Assembly: GCA_019925095.2 (NCBI GenBank)
Contig: CM034403.1
Coordinates: forward strand, 3,167,690 to 3,231,689
Direction of reading: 5' to 3'
Source of the DNA: Dendrolimus kikuchii
Lineage: Eukaryota; Arthropoda; Insecta; Lepidoptera; Lasiocampidae
Length of the DNA: 64,000 nt
This document shows positions 1 to 10,913 of the stretch, one piece after another. Positions within the stretch are counted from its first letter, which is position 1. Each line of letters begins with the position of its first letter. The notes beneath the pieces are model-generated. The model was not told the origin of the DNA and searched no databases. It saw nothing but the letters and a program-made list of their open reading frames with translations. The position numbers and the translations under genes are program-made.

Positions 1-80
1 AAAATGTCTAGTTTAAAGTTTAAAAACTATTTATTAAGAGAACTTAACAAAGAGTTTTTCAATGAATCATAAAATATATA

Positions 81-308
81 TTTTTATTGCAGGAGCTCAG
101 CAGACAGTCAGACGGCCCATTTGATGGAAAGCGGTTACCATCGCCTACAGACATTTGCAACACCAAAGGTGCTACAAATGCGCTGCTGCTCTCTTAAGGG
201 AGACTGGAACCTGATCACTAATGCCGGAACACAACTCAAGATTGTTATGGCGACATACTTTAGACCAGGGGTGGTAGCCATCCAGTCGGGCAAATGCCAT
301 ACCACCAG
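81..308 (-). mobile_element. S1 retroposon, 5'-truncated
   Basis: The copy begins on the plus strand with a T-rich tail and TTGCAGGAG, the reverse of the S1 3' end. It runs to ACCACCAG, where homology stops near the GCCAGGTGG point at which several other S1 copies also stop. Short open frames through it are the ordinary open frames of antisense S1. Confidence 0.85.
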
Positions 309-519
309 TATAATGTGGACAGTAAACAGCTAAATTAAGAAGAATAGAAAAAAATATATTTCATTATAACTAAGTTAACGGTTTTTGACAGATTTTTTAA
401 ATATGGCAAGTGATTTAGCTATTATAAATATTGTAATACTTTAAGCTAAAAATTCTATTAAAATTAAATCACAAACTACTTTAAATATATACTAACATAT
501 GTATCCATCCATACCGAGT

Positions 520-645
520 TTCTGTCCATCCAAAGGTTGTCTGGAAGATAAGACCGCCCATTGTACTTATTATTACGATTGTGTGTACGAATTTATTTTG
601 TAACATTGTGTGCAATAAAGTATATTCTATTCTATTCTATATGTA
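520..645 (+). mobile_element. LINE-K 3' end fragment
   Basis: It contains GGTTGTCTGGAAGA, ATAAGACCGCCC and GTGCAATAAAG, followed by an (ATTCT)n tail. This is the 3' UTR signature seen at 20.6, 50.3 and 56.5 kb. The GATCGCTTTTTAGC segment present in those copies is missing here. No coding part remains. Confidence 0.65.
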
Positions 646-1055
646 CAGATATTAAAATCAAAAAGAAAAATAAGGAAATTATTATAATATTTTTATTATT
701 TTAAAAGGAGTGTCAATGACTTTATCTCGCGCCTTGGGCACTACGGTACGGTAATGTTACGCAAGCGGATGCATTTGTTCGTATCAGCGCCAGCGCAGGA
801 CTGTATAATATGATAATTTCGTGCATTTTCACACAGGTACCTTGGTTACCTTGTTGTGGTACAAGTTATGAGAGGTACATACCTTTAGGGGCTTTGATGT
901 GTTGGTTACCGTTGCAGCGACATCTGTACGTATATAACTACTTGACCTCTCAGATTGACAAACATATTGTTATTATTTGTAGGGGATTTGTATAATGTAA
1001 ATTCGAAAATGCCGTTGGGATTATCACAAAGTTTATTACAAGTATAGCCGATTAA
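646..1055. other. no recognisable feature
   Basis: AT-rich sequence with short open frames only. I see no repeat shared with the rest of the window and no coding signature. Confidence 0.5.
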
Positions 1056-1059
1056 AATA

Positions 1060-1670
1060 TATGGTTGTAGCGAAACGTCACTAATGACGTCATCATTTTC
1101 GATCACACAGCGCTCACAACGACCCATGTCAAATGGTGGGTCGAAGTGGGCGTTGACCACAGAACATTAATTCTCTCTGTCTATCAGAGCATTAATTCTA
1201 TCTATTTATTGACATTGAAAAAGGCGCGATTTTCAAATCAACCAATGACACTTGTGTATTTCGTCATTTATGACATCAACGCTCCATAATCCACTAGAGT
1301 TTATGATTGTATCATCCGCAAGCAAGTGGAACGGGAATAAGCTTTTTTAAAGTGCTAACCAAGACAAGTAAAACGAGCCCGAACACGACGGGTCTATCCT
1401 GTTTAGTACAGGAGTTCCTATGGCCACCTTCCGACTCCATCATCAGATCATCTCCATGGTACCAACAATATTATTGCATTGTCACACGATATACATGTGT
1501 GCAAAATTTCAGCTCAATCGGAAACCGGGAAGTTGGTCAAATTTAACTTGCAAGATTCCACCCGAACTTACATACATAGATAGGTACATCCATTGCAAGT
1601 TAAATAAAAGCTTGTAATAATAAAAACCGCGGTCGTGAACGTGGTCGTTATGAGCCTCTTCTGGAACGTA
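1060..1670 (+). mobile_element. E1 repeat, interrupted copy
   Basis: Segments 1060-1337 and 1618-1670 match, in inverse orientation, the repeat at 36357-36620. Shared landmarks are GCAAGCAAGTGGAACG, a TTTATGATTGTA block, an AAAAAGGCGCGATTTTC block and CGCGGTCGTGAAC. In this copy the match is broken at about 1338 by a 280-bp insertion; the other copy is continuous across the point. The superfamily is not recognised. Confidence 0.6.
1338..1617 (+). mobile_element. TIR-type element inserted in E1
   Basis: The segment is absent from the matching E1 copy at 36.4 kb. It starts near AAGCTTTT and ends near AAAAGCTT, so it has short terminal inverted repeats, and AATAA occurs at both junctions. It holds CGGAAACCGGGAAGT and TTAACTTGCAAG. 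It has no coding capacity and looks like a MITE. Confidence 0.5.
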
Positions 1671-1674
1671 GCCT

Positions 1675-1835
1675 TGGTGGTAGGTGGCTATCGTCGCCTA
1701 TGGGCACCTGCAACACTAAAGTAGCCGATGCGTTGCCTACCTCGTTGAGACTTTAAGTATCTGTTTACGCCTTTTTGGAGAGCCTTATATTGTAGGACTC
1801 TGAGAAAACAGCAGGAGAGAGTTCATTCCATAGCT
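1675..1835 (-). mobile_element. LINE-J 3' end fragment
   Basis: Read on the minus strand it gives a GAATGAACTCTC block, a GGCAACGC block, GTGTTGCAGGTGCCC and CATAGGCGACGATAGCCACC. This is the 3' part of the LINE whose coding end is at 21.4 kb. It abuts the S1 copy that starts at 1836. Confidence 0.55.
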
Positions 1836-2148
1836 ATCCGTGCAGGAACAGAGAAAGAATACAATTTCCTGCGGCCGGGCAGCCTATCGTAGAGGCAACT
1901 TAACAACCCACAGCCCGGTGGTAGGGCATTTGCCCGACTGGATGGCTACCAGCCCTGGTCTAAAGTATGTCGCCATAACAACCTTGAGTTGTGTTCCGGC
2001 ATTAGTCACCAGGTTCTAGTTTCCCTTAAGAGAGCAGCAGCGCATTTGTAGCAACTTTGCTGTTGCAAATGTCCATAGGCGATGGTAACCGCCTTCCATC
2101 AAGTGGGCCGTCTGCATGTCTGCTGAACTCAAGCAATAAAAAAAAAAC
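1836..2148 (+). mobile_element. S1 retroposon, full length
   Basis: It runs from ATCCGTGCAGGAACAG to AGCAATAAAA plus poly(A). All S1 landmarks are present: CCGGGC, the GTCG/GAGGCAAC stem region, GGTGGTAGGGC, CTACCA and CATAGGCGATGG. It carries a few point changes relative to most copies. Confidence 0.88.
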
Positions 2149-2480
2149 TTGCACACATATGACATGCAAGAGCCTGCGCAACATGCATTCGAGGACTTCC
2201 AAGTCCCTAGGAAGTATGGATGAACTCTTAATGATTTATATATTATAACATTCAGCTGCCGCTTAAAGTTTAACCCAATAATATTAACTATTGTTACAAA
2301 TGCACGTGCCCACTGCGTTTCGAATATTAAATGTGAATCCTATTCTAATTAATTGTATTACCTAACTTTACTGTATAATTAATAGTTTAACTGCAGCAAT
2401 CCTCGAAAAAGGGCCAGTAATGTACTTCGATATATAGAAGGTAGGACAGAATTTTAATAATTTTGGAATCTTCCTACGTG

Positions 2481-2793
2481 TTTTTATTTTATTGCAGGAG
2501 CTCAGCAGACAAGCAGACGGCCCACTTGATGGAAAGCGGTTACCATCGCCTATAGACATTTGCAACACCAAAGGTGCTACAAATGCGCTGCTGCTCTCTT
2601 AATAGAGACTGGAACCTGGTCACTAATGCCGGAACACAACTCAAGGTTGTTTTGGCGACATACTTTAGACCAGGGGTGGTAGCCATCCAGTCGGGCAAAA
2701 GTCCTACCACCTGGCTGTGGGTTGTTAAGTCGCCTCTTACGACAGGCCGCCCGGCCGCAGGAAATTGTATTCTTTTTCCGTTCCTGCACGGAT
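2481..2793 (-). mobile_element. S1 retroposon, full length
   Basis: Poly(T) and TTGCAGGAG lie on the left and CTGCACGGAT on the right. Opposing frames of 73 and 70 codons cover it, as in other intact copies, and are not taken as genes. Confidence 0.9.
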
Positions 2794-2816
2794 AATAGTA
2801 CATTATGGTACTAGTG

Positions 2817-2905
2817 TGTAACATTGGTGATTACCGCCGAGGCGCCATTGAGACTCGAGCCGTAGGCGAGGGTCTTAAGAGAGCCGAGGACGGTAATCAT
2901 CAATA
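2817..2905. repeat. GC-rich inverted repeat
   Basis: GATTACCGCC at the left and CGGTAATC at the right form inverted ends around a GC-rich core (CTCGAGCC, GGCGAGGG). It stands out against AT-rich flanks and probably belongs with the TIR element immediately to its right. Confidence 0.4.
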
Positions 2906-2925
2906 CACACGTGTATCATACGACG

Positions 2926-3293
2926 TTTTTCAACACACTTGTGAATAAAATAACAACAAAAACTCATTTTATTTAGTAGATAAAAAAGTTATATATGAGT
3001 GAAAATTTTATTTATTAAACACGTACGAGTTAAGATTATCTATTTAAATAAGAAGTTGCATGAAATGAGCAAGCAATAGGAACATTAATTTATTTGTTCT
3101 ATAGAACACGATCTTTTTTTTTGAATAAAAACTTTTTTAAGAACAAAGCAACTCAACCAATAAAATTTAAAAAAAGAATCTATAACTCACTAGTGAGTTA
3201 TAATGTTTTTTACTCACAGTTTGATAATGGGTGTCATTCTGTGCCTAATTGCGGTGACCATACAGCCACTTTATGAGCAAGTGTGTTGAAAAA
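2926..3293. mobile_element. non-coding TIR element (MITE-like)
   Basis: TTTTTCAACACACTTG at the left is matched by CAAGTGTGTTGAAAAA at the right, giving a 16-bp perfect terminal inverted repeat about 368 bp apart. The interior is AT-rich with no meaningful frame. The superfamily is not assigned. Confidence 0.6.
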
Positions 3294-3394
3294 TATATTT
3301 ATTTAATTGGGGGATGCAGTCTAAAGGAATATAAATTAATATAAACTAAAATTAAACTACAATATAAATATAACTAGACTTACAAAATAACAAA

Positions 3395-3487
3395 CTACAA
3401 GTAAAAAATAGACTCCAGGTCGCTGTCGGCGGGGAGAGTGCCCAAAATGCTGGCCGCATTTCCACGTTGGATGGCAACGCTGATGCG
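3395..3487 (-). pseudogene. LINE-M C-terminal fragment
   Basis: The minus strand encodes RISVAIQRGNAASILGTLP followed by ADSDLESIFYL and a stop. It closely matches the ends of the frames at 23033-23257, 30157-30294 and 63334-63598 ([24 protein letters not shown]). The motif looks like the C-terminal tail of a non-LTR retrotransposon ORF2; the clade is uncertain. Only 30 codons survive. Confidence 0.6.
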
Positions 3488-3714
3488 TTATTTAATTTAT
3501 TTATTTGGGAAACATACAATAATTATAATTCTTACAATATAAAACACATAACTTACACACATATCAACTAAGTTTCCACAAAAAAAAAATCTTGTTACGC
3601 ATTTGGCTCATACAACTATAAGAAAATTATAATAAATTTGATGCAATATTGGAAAATTAGATATAAAATAAAAAAAAGGAATTAAATAATACAATACAAC
3701 ACAAAACGTAAACC

Positions 3715-3796
3715 ACAATTTGTCTATTTATCTATATCATTCTTAAGTCATAATTATCAGGTCATAAAAAAAATATCGTGATACATGTTAAAAATA
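3715..3796 (+). repeat. long target-site duplication, left copy
   Basis: This 82-bp segment is repeated at 4554-4633 with few differences. Both copies start ACAATTTGTC and end CATGTTAAAAATA. They flank the RTE insertion exactly. Confidence 0.85.
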
Positions 3797-4553
3797 CATA
3801 CATACATACATACATACATAACTTCACGCCAGTTCCCTTGCGGGGTAGGCACGAACAACAGAGCGCCATTTAGGCCCATTCTTACACACCTCACTTGCTT
3901 CCTTGACATTCATAACTCTTGTCATGCACGCTCGTCTGTTCTTAAGGCTCCTGACATCACCCTCCGCTAGTACACGATCAATTTGATCATGGAAGGTGTG
4001 TCGTGGCCTTCCACGACTTCTGCATCCATCCACTTTTGCATTGTATATCTGTTTAGTCATTCTTTCATCATGCATTCTTTCCACATGCCCGAACCACCGG
4101 AGCATTCCTTTCCTTACCTTCACCCCGACACTCTCTTTCAGACCAACTCTTTTTCTTACTTCGGTATTACGAACGCGGTCCGCGAGCGTCACTCCGCAGA
4201 TTTTGCGCAGTGCTCGCATCTCAACCGCGTTTACTCTACTTTCATGCTCTCTCTTCCATACCCAACTCTCGCTTCCATACGTGAGCGTAGGTACCAGCAC
4301 CGCGTTGTGTATGGCGAGCTGGGCCTTCTGGCTGAGGTTCTTAGCGCCTAGAAGTTTACCTAACGCTCCATTCACACTATTCCCCAAATTCACTCTTCTT
4401 TCTATATCAGCGGTGTACCTTCCATCCCTGCTAAAAGCACATCCAAGATATACAAACTCATTCACTTGCTCCAGCATAACATCATCGACCATTATCCTTG
4501 CATTCGTTCTGGTTTCTTCTCTTTCAAACACCATAACCTTTTCACCTAACCTA
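3797..4553 (-). mobile_element. RTE LINE, 5'-truncated copy
   Basis: On the minus strand it ends in the GTAT microsatellite typical of RTE 3' ends, read here as CATACATACATA at the left edge. Only the C-terminal third of ORF2 remains. At its 5' junction lies CCTAACCTAA, two units of the insect telomere motif TTAGG on the minus strand. It is flanked by a duplication of about 80 bp, much longer than those of its relatives here. Confidence 0.88.
3824..4534 (-). pseudogene. RTE reverse-transcriptase C-terminal fragment
   Basis: The 236-codon frame starts at MVFEREETR and includes YLGCAFSRDG, the thumb-like region after the RT core, then RWFGHVERMHDERM and a C-terminal VRAYPARELA. The catalytic YADD box and everything upstream are missing, so it cannot be active. 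It is nearly identical over its length to the copy at 24.3 kb. The apparent start methionine is internal to the real protein. Confidence 0.85.
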
Positions 4554-4633
4554 ACAATTTGTCTATTTATCTATATCATTCTTAAGTCATAATTATCATG
4601 TTATAAAAAAAATCGTGATACATGTTAAAAATA
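4554..4633 (+). repeat. long target-site duplication, right copy
   Basis: 80-bp partner of 3715-3796. Differences include ATCATGTT for ATCAGGTC and AAATCGTG for AATATCGTG. Confidence 0.85.
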
Positions 4634-4902
4634 TTAATGAAATCAAAGTCAAAATAATAAAAATAAAGTATACGAATATATATGAAATTAGTAGAACGTC
4701 ATTAATTTTATTTTATTTTTTTTCTTTTTAATTTCAGTTTTATACTTAAATAAATTGCCTATAAAAGGATCGACATCATTGAATAAAGCATTGTATTGCT
4801 GGCAGGCACGGTATAAAAATGTGTTTTTAGTATAATTGGTTTTTATAAATGGCAATGAAAAAAGCGAGTTATCACGTGAGCTGTTATTGACTTAATTTTT
4901 TT

Positions 4903-5050
4903 ATTTTATTGCATGTGCTGCCGCTCTGTAAAGGGAGACTGGAACCTGCCGGAACGCAACTCAAGATTGTTATGGTGGCATTCTCTAGACCAGGGGTGGT
5001 AGACATCCAGACGGGCAAATACCCTACCACCTGGCTGTGGATTGTTTTCG
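4903..5050 (-). mobile_element. S1 retroposon, internally deleted fragment
   Basis: TTTTATTGCA is followed directly by TGTGCTGCCGCTCT, so about 80 bp of the 3' part are deleted. GACCAGGGGTGGTAG, GGGCAAATACCC and ACCACCTGGCTGTGG remain. Confidence 0.75.
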
Positions 5051-5094
5051 GCAAACACACATTATATATTCCAGGTTCACTAAGTTACATTTTT

Positions 5095-5258
5095 TTGTTA
5101 TGGGTAATATACAACAGTCAAGTCTAAGGCCGATCACAGACACCCAGACCATAGTAATAACGAAAAGTTCCTTTACGATATACCATACCGGGAATCGAAC
5201 CCGGGTTCTCTGTGTTGCAATAAGCTCTGTCAGTAAAGGCTAAACCTCAGAGGCCTCG
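5095..5258 (-). mobile_element. tSINE (tRNA-derived SINE), diverged copy
   Basis: On the minus strand it holds a B-box-like GGGTTCGATTCCC and a tRNA-like head (CCTCTGAGG, TTTAGCC), followed by the body shared with 54.4 and 62.4 kb (GTCTGGGTGTCTG, GATCGGCC). The head is altered and the 3' part is short. Confidence 0.65.
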
Positions 5259-5619
5259 AAATAAAAAAGTTATTAAGAAACATTATCATATTTTTTAAAG
5301 ATCTGACTTGTGATCCCAGTTATGTGTGTGGCTGCTCCTAATCTTTATTCACAATTTCACTAGAGCACAGCTTCAGATTTAGAGGTGCAGAATACCTACC
5401 TTGCGAGATAAATTTAAAGAAATAAAATGACATCATCCGCCGAGCTCTTGTCAGCGTCGGCGTGCCAACCATCCTAGACCCAAATGGCTTGGTGCACGAC
5501 GATGGCAAGTGGCCGGACGAAATGTCATTTATTCCTTGGAAGATGGGACGGCCGCTTGTGTGGGACGCGAGATGCGTTAACACTCTGGCGGCATCATATC
5601 TATTTATCAATATATCTAA
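5259..5619. other. no recognisable feature
   Basis: Mixed sequence; a 90-codon minus-strand frame at 5338-5610 (stop to ATG) has no recognisable motif. CCTTGGAAGATGGGACGG and GGCGGCATCATA look LINE-derived but could not be placed. Confidence 0.35.
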
Positions 5620-5830
5620 CTAGCTGTGCCCGCGACGTCGTCCGCGTGGAATTTGCTTACAAAACCCTCCGATTTTTAAACATTCTTCATTGGTGCTCCA
5701 CTCTTATTGGTCTTAGCGTGATGATATATAGCCTTCCTCGATAAATGGGCTATCCAACACTGAAAGAATTTTTCAAATCAGACTAGTAGTTCCTGAGATT
5801 AGCGCATTCAATCAAACAATATTAGTATAT
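5620..5830 (-). mobile_element. Helitron, non-autonomous
   Basis: The 3' CTAG end is at 5620-5623, preceded on the minus strand by the GC-rich hairpin region GCGGACGACGTCGCGGGC. The body (GAAAGAATTTTTCAAATC, TTCCTGAGATTAGCGC) matches copies at 11.4, 44.8, 40.6 and 56.4 kb. The 5' end near ATATTAGTATA is degraded. Confidence 0.7.
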
Positions 5831-5984
5831 TTGGCTACAACACTAATACTTATATCTTAAATATCGCGATATCTTTTGAATGAAACGTCCGAATTGAATA
5901 ATTCAAAAAGTTCTAGAAAGGTATTGAATTCGTCTTGAATATGGAGTAATTTATTTTGATAAGGATTAATACCAAGGTACAAAA

Positions 5985-6290
5985 TATAACTGTTTTGCAT
6001 TCCAACAAAACAGGTATTATGTGTTGACTGAGACACACAGTGTTGTTAGAAGAAAGCATAGTAAATATTTGCCTCTTTACACTATCTATGGTCTAAGACT
6101 TACCCATTTGTCCTTGGTTTTATACCTTTCTCTTTCACTCACCAGCATGACATCTCTTTCCTTGATATGATAGATGTCAGATAGCTGTCAATTCATATAG
6201 TCTTCCACACACCAGCAAGAAACTTGCTGCAACACTGTGTGTCTCAGTCAACACATAATACCTGTTTTGTTGGAATGCAAAACAGTTATA
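5985..6290. repeat. perfect palindrome with 61-bp arms
   Basis: Positions 5985-6045 are the exact reverse complement of 6230-6290: 61 of 61 bases, starting TATAACTGTTTTGCATTCC. The 184-bp spacer carries the left long inverted repeat of the neighbouring 5-kb segment. It could be a foldback or MITE element or an inverted duplication. Confidence 0.85.
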
Positions 6291-6547
6291 TTATGTGTCT
6301 CTGTCGACACACAGTGTTGTTAGAAGACCTGTTTGTTATCTGCTGGTGAAAACACAAGTAATACAATGCATATGATGATTAGAGATTTAAAATATTTCTC
6401 AAAGTATATCCGATTTACTTTAAGAATTTTAATTTGTCTGTGAAGGAAAATAAAAAAAAATTAATACTAATAACCTCACAATTTATCAATTTCCAACAAT
6501 ATTGATTTATATTATTATATGGATAATAGTCTCTCCCTGTCTCCCTA

Positions 6548-6655
6548 GGTTTGCTGGAAGAAAACTCTCTTTGGAGTTGTTAATCTTGTTTTGGTACATC
6601 ACCACTCTCTGTAGTTTTATATGTAACTACTTTGTGTACAATAAAGAAAGAAAAA
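6548..6655 (+). mobile_element. diverged LINE-K 3' end
   Basis: TTTGCTGGAAGA, TTGGTAC and TTTGTGTACAATAAAG follow the order of the LINE-K 3' UTR, but with many changes. It lies inside the inverted-repeat-bounded segment. Confidence 0.4.
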
Positions 6656-9600
6656 ATAATAATCCTCCTATATGAAATCAATTATTATTTTAAAGAAAAT
6701 GTTGATTAGATGATAAGATCTCAAGGTTCCTTGGTAAAGAACTTATCTTATGAATCTTCCATTAAAAATGGAAAACCTAAAGGTAAACATAACTAAAGAG
6801 CCTTAATAATAACTAAAATTAGTTTATAGCTAATCTTGACTAGGTCTGATATCATTAATAGAAACATCTGTATGTTTCAATACTTATAAGATTCCTCTAA
6901 TATCTCTTGTACTGGTCATTTTATAACTAACATCTTGTATCAACATCTAGCTAATAGATATATATGTAGAGTAGTATTAATCTCTCCCCCCCCCCCCCTT
7001 TTTTTTTATAAAGTACTATATTGTATATTTACAAAAAATATTATATACAATGTCTCTGAAAACAGTAATTATGGTTCTTTAAGCAATTTTTATCTTTCAA
7101 GATAATGATAGAAATGTATAAACTTGTACTCATTCTCTATCTAGGCTTTTTGACCTTTCAGATACTGTTATAAAATGCTTAATGTGTGTTACAGGACAAA
7201 ACAATAATTTCGGTGTTTCCGTAACATCCAGCTAGACTGCTTATTATTTTATTTATAATCTTGTTATTACACAAAGTTGTGGCTACCAGCCGATTGTTTT
7301 GATTGTCTGGGGATGCCCTGGTGTCAACAGATCATAGATTCTACAGCCTGAGGCAAGTAATAGTAGTGACTATCCAGCTACTAATATGAAATTATATATA
7401 CTTATATATATATAATTTTATTTATTTATTTTAATTTTGTCAAATAGAAATGCTAATATTCTAGACAAATAGCATTTTAAATTTCTGGTTTAACAAGTGA
7501 AATGGTCTTAAGTATTTGATGATCATCTTACATCTCTGATAATGTTATTATATGATAGATAGAAAACACTTTAATTTACACCATTTCAAAAAACTTAAGA
7601 ACTAGTAATATATGATAGCCTTTTAAAATTTATTTTTGGCAATGTCTATTGTAGATATATAGTAATTGTAGTTGTAAGTATTATTAAGTAGGTGTCTGCC
7701 AACTACTTTGATAAGTCTTGCCATTTGTGATTTAGTAAGAGACTTGATCATTCAAACTCTAACTTTTTAAGCAAAAAGGGGCAATCTGTCTGTCTGTCCA
7801 TCTACTGAGATCTTCCTCCTGTCTTAAATGAGAATTGTTAATAATCTTTGCTTTCAAGTTTGGCCTCCGAAAGCCATTGGTCTATTCTGGTATTAATAAA
7901 AGGAAATTTCCTTTAACGTGGTTCAAGTAAGACAGTATTCTATTAGGCTGGGTGGGGAAAATTGCCAAGCCCAGCCGAAAGTCTCATTTCTACCGAATAC
8001 ATTGTAGAAAAATGAGCACACCTGTCTGGGGCCATTCATCACATACTTTGATGAAAATAAGTTCGTGCCTTGGACGCTCCAAATTTTGAACATAGCCTTC
8101 ATGGCCTGGAGCAGAAGAAGCCACTTCAGAACTTTAGGACCATTTGGCATCTGGCTTCTCGTTCAGTTTAGCTTCTCCGAGAGGCAAGTGGCAGAGAAAG
8201 AGAGTTATGCTCCATTGTTCTGTGAGATTCAACAATATGGTAAGCATCTTTATTTATTTACTTTTTTAAGTAAAGGGATTATGTCCTTTTCTCACCATGT
8301 ATGTACAATATGCACCTCTTTGAGTCATACACTGACTATTTATTCTTACAAACATAGTATACATCTCGTTCCTCTTTGAACTCCAAGAAATTGGTTACAG
8401 GCCCACTTTCCAATCAGTGAGCAAATCCTGTTTAGCTGAGCACCTCAACCTGAATTTGGGGTCAAAAGACTGAATAATACAGCTATTTGAGTACTGGTTC
8501 TGAGCCCTGCTCTCCTTTGATCAACTTTATTTCAGGTCTTGCTAAACAGTAGGGTTAGATATTCCCTCTTGGCCTGCTCTGTTTGAATAATTTTAGGAAC
8601 ATTTGCATAGTGATTGTGAAGCCAATTCTTTAAAATTGCATAGTATGCAAAATCTCAATTTAGTCATAACCCCTTTAGGAGTAGTAATATATCTATTCCA
8701 CATGTTTGAAATCAGAAATGTTATTTTTAGTTATGGTTTTTAGGACAGTTTCACTCTGCCTCGCCTGGTGTCCCAGACAGTTATAACAATAGGAAAACAG
8801 ACCTTAGACATTGGAGCAAATAATTTGATCACACCTGAGATTTAATGCTCACATGATGGTTATTGTAAGATAGACTTTTTGATAACTTATATGCCATCCT
8901 CGTATCGAACATTCTCAGAGTTTCTGCAACTTGAGAATCAAGGACCTTCCGTCCTGACTGATTCTAGAGTAACTGGATATGGTGTCTATAGGATTTCTGC
9001 AATCCAATTTGCTATAATAGCAAATATTTTGTGCCAAATGTTAAGCCACAAAGCAAGAGCAATAAAGAGGGGAGTTTCCAGTCTTTAAACATCAATTGAG
9101 ATACTTCTTATCATCTTACAGAATGTCACAGTCTCATAGCATAGACACTTATGATATTATAAGTTTGTATAAATAAGGTTTAAAATTAGTATACAAATAG
9201 ACCACTACTTTGCTGTCTTAAGATTAATCAAACTATCTCTTATGTTATTATAATAGTAAGATGATAAGCTGTTGTTTTAACCCCTGCTCTCTTATATGTA
9301 ATTAATACAATTACTTATTGTAATGTGTAACTAAATGTTTGCTGAAAATCTTGCTATAAACCACTCGGAGGAATGTTCGGATGAGGTTTAGCTATTGGTA
9401 AGTGAAAATATGCCTGTTGAATGTTTGTTGTCACTAACCAATGTGTCTTAACTTTAATTAATCTCTTTATTTGTAATATAAAATGTTTTACAATATATTA
9501 CATATGAATTGAGACCTCTGAGGTCCAAGAGGGCAGAAATCAACATCTGACTTCTTTATCAAAAACCATCTGAATGCAGCTCTTTGGATGGAGTCTGTTA

Positions 9601-10913
9601 TATTCACTATTTTTAATAGGTGAACTATCTCTTTTCTCATTATGTGTATTGTGTAGTCTAAACAATTTACACTAAGATTTATAGGCTTGGCTGTATAATT
9701 AATAAGGCTTAGATCACTTGTCATATAAGACATTAGATGTGTTACTTTTTAACTTAAAGTACGTACTTGTCTTTAAATTTTAATCACCCTTGTAAGCCAC
9801 TCAATGATGCTTTAATAAGTTGTACAACATCAGGACAAAAATATAGTCTTGACTACAAATAATTTGCAATGTAGTCTCTAATATTTAATTATGGGACATT
9901 GGTCCCACTGACTTTATTAATCCTGTCAATAAGTAATGTAAAAATTACTAGGCTTTGGTGAAAATCAGTTGTGGTGCCTCCTGTGAGGACTTAATTTACA
10001 AGCCCTCGTTTACAAGACCAATGTTAAGGTGGGTTATAGTCACATGGCACATCTATGTACCATGAACAGATCCAAACTTTCTTTAATATAGGTTAGAAGG
10101 CTATAACCACCCAAAGTTATCTTTATATCTCAAATAATAAATAAATGGGCCGACTATCTATACACACCCCAGTGTTTTATCACTGAATTAAAGAAGCTGT
10201 TCAACTTCAGCCAGCAGCAGCTGGATGTTTATCCAGCTATAGCCTTTGTTCAGAAATTGTCATTGTTCTAGAATATTATAAAAAACAAATTTGTCCACAA
10301 TGGTTCTGCACCGATAAGTGGTCTTCTTTTACAGTGAAATGACAAATGTTATGTCTTAGTACAGCACTATTAGCAAGACAAGTTTGTGATAAATGTCCTT
10401 TCAATCATATTAATTAAAAATCAATTTAATTTTTGACACTAACTCTTGGTTAGCTTAAGTAAACAACCGGTTTACTAACCTCGGTGTTTTATTTCCCCTA
10501 CTGAGATTTTCAGTTAGGTGTTAAAACAAGTTCAATCCTGTTTGAAAACTCGTAATTGTACTTACATCTCATGTTCAGTAGAATAAAGCAAAATACTTCC
10601 CCCTTCGTCCGAACTTGAGAAACGAAGATAATTTATCGTAATTGGTTTCACTCGATGTGCTCGTAATAACAGAAATCACCAAAGGCTTAAAGATTTCGAA
10701 TGTTGCACATTCCACTTGGAACACTTACTTGTCGTAGTTTGTACTTATTATAACACAATTAAAAGACGAATGGTAAGTGTTATAATGAAGTACTATATTA
10801 TTTTCTTGGCACTGTGTTGTCAACACTTCAAAATTCTATTAATATTGAATAGTTTTAACACTTTGAAATAATTTACAAATTTTGCAATGTTTTACCGGCA
10901 AAATTTTACAATG
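6656..10913. other. AT-rich interior without recognisable genes
   Basis: I see no family shared with the rest of the window, only a short C/T homopolymer run at 6985-7008. Frames such as 8065-8379 (+) and 7923-8150 (-) overlap antiparallel and lack family motifs, so I do not call them genes. Confidence 0.4.

Noticed and set aside
5150..5260. Possible tRNA gene (GGGTTCGATTCCC)
   Set aside because: It is the head of a tSINE copy with body and tail shared by other copies; the cloverleaf is not intact.
8054..8380. Possible host exon (frames 8065-8379 plus and 7923-8150 minus)
   Set aside because: No family motif, overlapping antiparallel frames and no supporting splice pattern.
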